This document shows positions 5,713 to 9,141 of a DNA stretch of 9,141 nt, piece after piece. Made by a program: the position numbers and the translations under genes. Location of the stretch: positions 514 to 9,654 of the forward strand of contig DDZT01000070.1 in NCBI GenBank assembly GCA_002346435.1, read 5' to 3'. The notes under the pieces are model-generated. The model searched no databases and was not told the origin of the DNA. It worked only from the letters and a program-made list of their open reading frames with translations. Position 1 is the first letter of the stretch. Every line of letters begins with the position of its first letter. The stretch comes from Anaerolineales bacterium UBA3001. Its GTDB lineage: Bacteria > Chloroflexota > Anaerolineae > Anaerolineales > UBA11657.

Positions 5713-6465
5713 CTAACCAACCCTTTTGGCCTCTTGTCCATATATGCTTCTAAATCTGGCGTCATCTATTTCTTTGGGCGGGCCGTCAAACATTAATTGG
5801 CCTTGGTTAAGAGCGATGGCACGGTCTGCATATTCATGGACAAGATCTAGAAAATGTAGACTACAGAGTATGGTCACTCCGTCCTCTTTATTAAGTTTTT
5901 CTAGGTATTGCATTATGCTGTGAGCTAGAACTGGATCAAGACTAGCTACCGGCTCATCAGCCAGAATTATTTCAGGTTCTTGCATCATGGCACGTGCTAC
6001 TCCAACACGTTGTTGTTGTCCACCACTGAGTTCGTCTGCGCGCTTATATGCCTGGTCGGCTATACCCACTCTGTCTAGTTGCTTTAGTGCCATCTCTATA
6101 TCTTTTTGTGGGAAACGATTTATCAAACTTAATGCTGGGTTGATATAGCCAAGACGGCCTGAGAGCACATTGGTTATAACTTTGGATCTGGAAACAAGGT
6201 TGAAATGTTGAAAGACCATACCGATTTTGCGGCGCACATTACGCATTTCGTTCTGGCTTGCAGATGTGATATCGATATTGTTCCACATGATTTGGCCTGA
6301 TGTGGGTTCTATCAACCTATTGATGCATCTTAACAGTGTGGATTTGCCAGATCCGCTAAGACCAATTACGGCGAGGAACTCACCTTTCTTAACTTCAAAA
6401 CTTACATTGTCCACGGCAATAACCTTACCGTCATATATTTTGGTTAAATTGTGTATTTCTAACAT
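5713..6465 (-). CDS. phnC: Phosphonate-type ABC transporter ATP-binding protein
   Basis: Cytoplasmic ATPase subunit that powers the importer. All nucleotide-binding motifs are intact: Walker A GLSGSGKST (35-43), Q-loop FQHFN (85-89), signature LSGGQQQR (146-153), Walker B IILADEP (166-172) with the following D-loop SLDP, and H-loop His204 (CSLHF). PhnC-type details include NLVSRSKVITNVLSGRLG (89-106) and ADEPVASLDP, which separate it from the amino-acid and nucleoside transporter ATPases. The length, 250 residues, is normal. The ATG at 6465 has no evident Shine-Dalgarno; the bases just upstream are CACCCC, and a 15-bp hairpin ends only nine bases before the start. Translation may depend on coupling or on ribosomes arriving from the receptor gene, and expression is probably lower than that of the receptor. 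It lies between receptor and permease genes in one operon. Confidence 0.95.
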   Translation of the reverse strand: MLEIHNLTKIYDGKVIAVDNVSFEVKKGEFLAVIGLSGSGKSTLLRCINRLIEPTSGQIMWNNIDITSASQNEMRNVRRKIGMVFQHFNLVSRSKVITNVLSGRLGYINPALSLINRFPQKDIEMALKQLDRVGIADQAYKRADELSGGQQQRVGVARAMMQEPEIILADEPVASLDPVLAHSIMQYLEKLNKEDGVTILCSLHFLDLVHEYADRAIALNQGQLMFDGPPKEIDDARFRSIYGQEAKRVG

Positions 6466-6474
6466 GGGGTGATA

Positions 6475-6510
6475 AAACCTGTCCTGGACAAAATAGTCCA
6501 GGACAGGTTT
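6475..6510 (-). terminator. Perfect 15-bp hairpin between receptor and ATPase genes (leaky terminator or mRNA stabiliser)
   Basis: AAACCTGTCCTGGAC (6475-6489) and GTCCAGGACAGGTTT (6496-6510) are perfect reverse complements around a six-base loop. In the direction of the operon the stem is followed by a short run ending TTTTATC, a weak T-tract. It begins 15 bases after the receptor stop and ends nine bases before the phnC start. Such hairpins after binding-protein genes (malE-malF type) commonly protect the upstream mRNA or end part of the transcripts, giving more receptor than membrane subunits. Confidence 0.75.
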
Positions 6511-6525
6511 ATGATATCAGCTATA

Positions 6526-9141
6526 TTACTCGCCGATATTTTCCAGAGTTATTCCTTGAGCAGCCATAAGCAAACGAACACCATCAAAGTTTTCATCGGC
6601 GATTGGGCCAGCAGCGGTCCAATCGTAGAAGTTTTCATTACAGAATGTTTCAGCACAAGCATCTGTACCTACATAGAACTTCACACCGTCCGTTACTGCT
6701 GTTTTCAGCGCTTCTGGGAAGTCAGGAGCAAATGACATAGTATCATTGGGAATTTCAGCTGATATGTCTAGGATTCGAACTTTCTGGATAACGTCTGGTG
6801 CTTCCTCACGTATCGATGCTCGTGCATCTAATACACGATATCCACCACACATTAACCGACCTTTTTCATTTACAGCACATTCCTCTATCATTTCATCTGG
6901 AATGTCTGGTGCATCACCAAGGGCCCAAGTACCTTCAGGCAGTAATGGCGGGCTGAAATAGGCAGTAGCAAAGTCGGCTTCACCATTGTAGACTGCTTTC
7001 ACAGCAGCTGAGTGACCACCGGCTTCTATCTTTTCACCAACTGTTATACCTAGATCGTCATACAGTGCGGTCGGGAAAAGGAACCCTGAAGTGGACCCAG
7101 CATCTGGATATGCCCAACTGGCACCTTCTAAGTCTGCAAGTGTTGTATATGAACTATCACGTGCAACCAGGAATTCGGCCCAATAAACATTCCATCCGTA
7201 GCGTTCCGAAGCCAAGGCGGGTTCCACACCACAAAGTGTGTTGCCAAGCACATATCCCATTGCTGGTATGAATCCGATTGTGTTGGTTGGGGAAGCACAC
7301 ATTTCCTCGATAGTTGCTGCGTATGAGGTGGGTACACTAACGTTGAAGTTCAATCCAGTAGCTGACTGTAGTCCAGTTTCGATCAGATCGCCACTTGAAA
7401 TCATGAAGTCGATATCCACTGAAGGAACAAAGAGCACATTGATTGGATCATCGGCCGAACCCAAAGTACCATCGTAGTCAGAACCACAGTATGCACCACA
7501 ACCTATGTTGTCATAGTCCATCACAAAGTCAGGACCAAACCATTTGGCATTTATCTCATTTAAGCTTCCATCATCTTTCATAGATTGGAGAGCAGCATTT
7601 ATAGGAGCTACTAAATCACTGCCAGTTGGGAAAATGAATCCCAGATAGTCGCTGGAAAGTGACTCTCCTATGAGCATAACTTGGTCTGCATTTTCACCCA
7701 TATAACCTTGTCCAGCTGTCTCATCTATTACTACTCCATCTACGTCACCAGCAATCAAAGATTGAACGGTTAGACCAAAGTCGTCGAAACCCTGGACTCG
7801 ATCTTCACCTACCAGATTAACAGCGGTGTCGTAGTTGGTGGTACCAATCTGTTCTCCGAGTATCAGGCTTGCGTCTTCTGCAAATTCCTCTGGACTGGAA
7901 AAGCGTGTTTCATCCAATCTAACTAGCATTCGTTGCTCAGTTGCGATGTATCCATCTGAGAAATCTGCGTTCTCATCACGTTCAGCAGTGATGGTTATTC
8001 CATCTGTAGCCATGTCAAATTGACCAGCAGATACGGCTGCAATCATTGTGTCCCAGCCAAACTCTTGCCAATCAAGAACGCAATTTAAACGAGCACATAT
8101 TTCTTCCATAGCGTCGTAGTCCCACCCTTTCGCTTCACCTGTGGCTACGTCGATATAGTTGAACGGTAAGTAGGCATTTTCTACGGCTATAGCGATAGAG
8201 CGACCTTCTAGGTCTGGCATACCTGCTGCGTCACCTGGGGCTTCACCTGGTACTTCACCTTTAACGCCCTCAACCCAGTATTCCATTCCTAGCATTGAGC
8301 CGTCGTCTAGGCATTCACCAGCTCCTACTACTACATTTCCATTAGCACCAACTATTGGTCCACAGAACACATCCCAATCACCAGACATAATTGCTGCTGA
8401 TTTTTCATCTACCAGGGCAGCTGTTTCAGCGGAAACTCGGTCAGAAAGTGGTGCAAGTCCAACTATACCTTCATCCATTCCTCCCCAGTATGACTCAGCA
8501 CCGTCATATGTTCCTGCCATGACTTGCTCTGCTATCTCAACATACTTCAGACCCCAGTGCCAGACAGGGCTTGTTAGAACTGTATCGCCAACAAACTGAG
8601 CCATATCGGAATCATAACCAATTGAAAGAGCTCCAGCATCAGCGGCTGCTTTTTGGGGCTCTGTGGTATCTTGGTGTTGTGCGATCATATCAGCGCCGGC
8701 AGCTAGTAGAGCGTCAGCGGCTTCTTTTTCTTCAGGTGGGCCAAACCAAGTGTTGGTCCATACCACTCTGACTTCAGCATCTGGATTTACTTCTCTTACT
8801 CCAAGTGTAAATGCATTAATCCCACGTATTACTTCTGGTATTGGAAATGCAGCTACGTAACCTATGATGTTACTTTGTGTAGAGGCACCAGCTACTAAAC
8901 CAGAAAGATATCTAGGTTGGTACATTCTACCGAATACGTTCGAAGCATTTGGAGCATTCTTGTAACCAGAAATATGTACAAATTGAGTGTCAGGGAACTC
9001 CTCGGCTACTGCAACAGTTGCATCCATGTAGCCAAAGGAAGTCGTGAAAATTAGATCATACCCCTTCATTGCAAAATCTCTGATTACACGTTCTCCCTCG
9101 GGACCCTCTGGCACCATTTCTACGAACGCAGTCTCTACACC
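6526..9141 (-). CDS. Triple-fusion ABC transporter receptor: BMP/PnrA + SBP_bac_3 + PhnD domains (N-terminus outside window)
   Basis: One uninterrupted frame of 871 codons, open at the right edge; residues below count from Met at 9117. Domain 1 (before 1 to about 290) is a BMP/PnrA-type nucleoside-binding protein: DLIFTTSFGYMDATVAVAEE, IGYVAAFPIPEVIRGINAF, ADMIAQHQDT, GYDSDMAQF, LTSPVWHWG, YWGGMDEGIV and a family-typical C-terminus MEYWVEGVKGEVP. Domain 2 (about 303-528) is an SBP_bac_3 amino-acid-type receptor: NAYLPFNYID, GWDYDAMEEI, ITITAERDENADFSDGY with the carboxylate-binding Arg380, VVIDETAG with Asp465 in the place of the amine-binding aspartate, and terminal KWFG. Domain 3 (about 557-863) is PhnD-like: INVLFVPSVD, TIGFIPAMGY, LADLEGASWAYPDAGSTSG-FLFP. 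Flexible linkers join them. A signal peptide and roughly 70-100 residues should lie beyond the edge. It is followed by phnC and phnE genes, so it is probably their receptor. Which ligands are bound is unknown. Confidence 0.92.
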   Translation of the reverse strand, partial: GVETAFVEMVPEGPEGERVIRDFAMKGYDLIFTTSFGYMDATVAVAEEFPDTQFVHISGYKNAPNASNVFGRMYQPRYLSGLVAGASTQSNIIGYVAAFPIPEVIRGINAFTLGVREVNPDAEVRVVWTNTWFGPPEEKEAADALLAAGADMIAQHQDTTEPQKAAADAGALSIGYDSDMAQFVGDTVLTSPVWHWGLKYVEIAEQVMAGTYDGAESYWGGMDEGIVGLAPLSDRVSAETAALVDEKSAAIMSGDWDVFCGPIVGANGNVVVGAGECLDDGSMLGMEYWVEGVKGEVPGEAPGDAAGMPDLEGRSIAIAVENAYLPFNYIDVATGEAKGWDYDAMEEICARLNCVLDWQEFGWDTMIAAVSAGQFDMATDGITITAERDENADFSDGYIATEQRMLVRLDETRFSSPEEFAEDASLILGEQIGTTNYDTAVNLVGEDRVQGFDDFGLTVQSLIAGDVDGVVIDETAGQGYMGENADQVMLIGESLSSDYLGFIFPTGSDLVAPINAALQSMKDDGSLNEINAKWFGPDFVMDYDNIGCGAYCGSDYDGTLGSADDPINVLFVPSVDIDFMISSGDLIETGLQSATGLNFNVSVPTSYAATIEEMCASPTNTIGFIPAMGYVLGNTLCGVEPALASERYGWNVYWAEFLVARDSSYTTLADLEGASWAYPDAGSTSGFLFPTALYDDLGITVGEKIEAGGHSAAVKAVYNGEADFATAYFSPPLLPEGTWALGDAPDIPDEMIEECAVNEKGRLMCGGYRVLDARASIREEAPDVIQKVRILDISAEIPNDTMSFAPDFPEALKTAVTDGVKFYVGTDACAETFCNENFYDWTAAGPIADENFDGVRLLMAAQGITLENIGE
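8221..8259 (-). repeat. Degenerate four-codon repeat forming the linker between domains 1 and 2
   Basis: The linker codes for GEVP-GEAP-GDAA-G, three degenerate copies of a Gly-acidic-X-Pro unit, and the DNA shows the matching 12-base periodicity (CACCTGG/CTTCACCTGG on the + strand). It sits exactly between the natural C-terminus of the BMP domain and the natural start of the SBP_bac_3 domain. An in-frame ATG at 8220 follows it, with AGGTGA ten bases upstream, but I read this as internal. Confidence 0.5.

Noticed and set aside
8220..8220. Internal ATG at the start of the SBP_bac_3 domain as the start of a separate gene
   Set aside because: The frame runs through without a stop from the BMP domain and only a weak ribosome site at long spacing is present; an internal second product is possible but not supported.
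1..9141. CRISPR array, tRNA, rRNA, insertion sequence or prophage genes
   Set aside because: No regularly spaced repeats, cloverleaf patterns, transposase or phage motifs were seen on either strand.

Overview
The window looks like a stretch of bacterial chromosome, tentatively from the Chloroflexota (a SAR202-like or other marine Dehalococcoidia lineage). This rests on family resemblance only: an NBR1-type FW-domain lipoprotein, a mixed-type (G/K) phosphofructokinase, a short-form S-adenosylhomocysteinase and very large transporter components. No rRNA, tRNA, CRISPR array or insertion sequence is visible. Gene density is high and no gene-free stretch exceeds about 220 bases.

Left part (1-1764, + strand, strongly A+T-rich at its start): the 3' end of a PfkB-family (ribokinase/adenosine kinase fold) kinase, followed 22 bases later by a complete ahcY. 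The pair would split S-adenosylhomocysteine and possibly phosphorylate the released adenosine. A long inverted repeat (1790-1848) separates ahcY from the convergent gene on the - strand.

Middle part (1834-3738, mostly - strand): a small lipoprotein with an NBR1-like FW domain, then a 210-250 base intergenic region, then pfkA (TTG start, good ribosome site, plausible promoter at 3771-3799). The intergenic region appears to hold an independent + strand transcription unit of about 180 bases. It has a near-consensus promoter (2418-2446), a GGAGGTGAT ribosome site, a 16-codon ORF, a long G+C-rich hairpin over that ORF and a terminator whose T-tract lies on the + strand side. I do not recognise this RNA.

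Right part (3881-9141, - strand): an ABC importer operon in the order receptor, phnC-type ATPase, phnE-type permease. The receptor is a continuous frame, incomplete at the window edge, that fuses three solute-binding proteins from three superfamilies: a BMP/PnrA-type nucleoside-binding domain, an SBP_bac_3 (HisJ/GlnH-type) amino-acid-binding domain and a PhnD-type phosphonate/phosphate-binding domain. Its permease is also abnormal: 607 residues, with an extracytoplasmic Ig-like domain near the N-terminus and about 235 extra, mostly membrane-embedded residues splitting the PhnE core. A 15-bp perfect hairpin lies between receptor and ATPase genes, where binding-protein transporter operons often set the excess of receptor over membrane components. 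The three-receptor fusion with the enlarged permease is the strongest candidate for an undescribed system here; the small + strand RNA is second.
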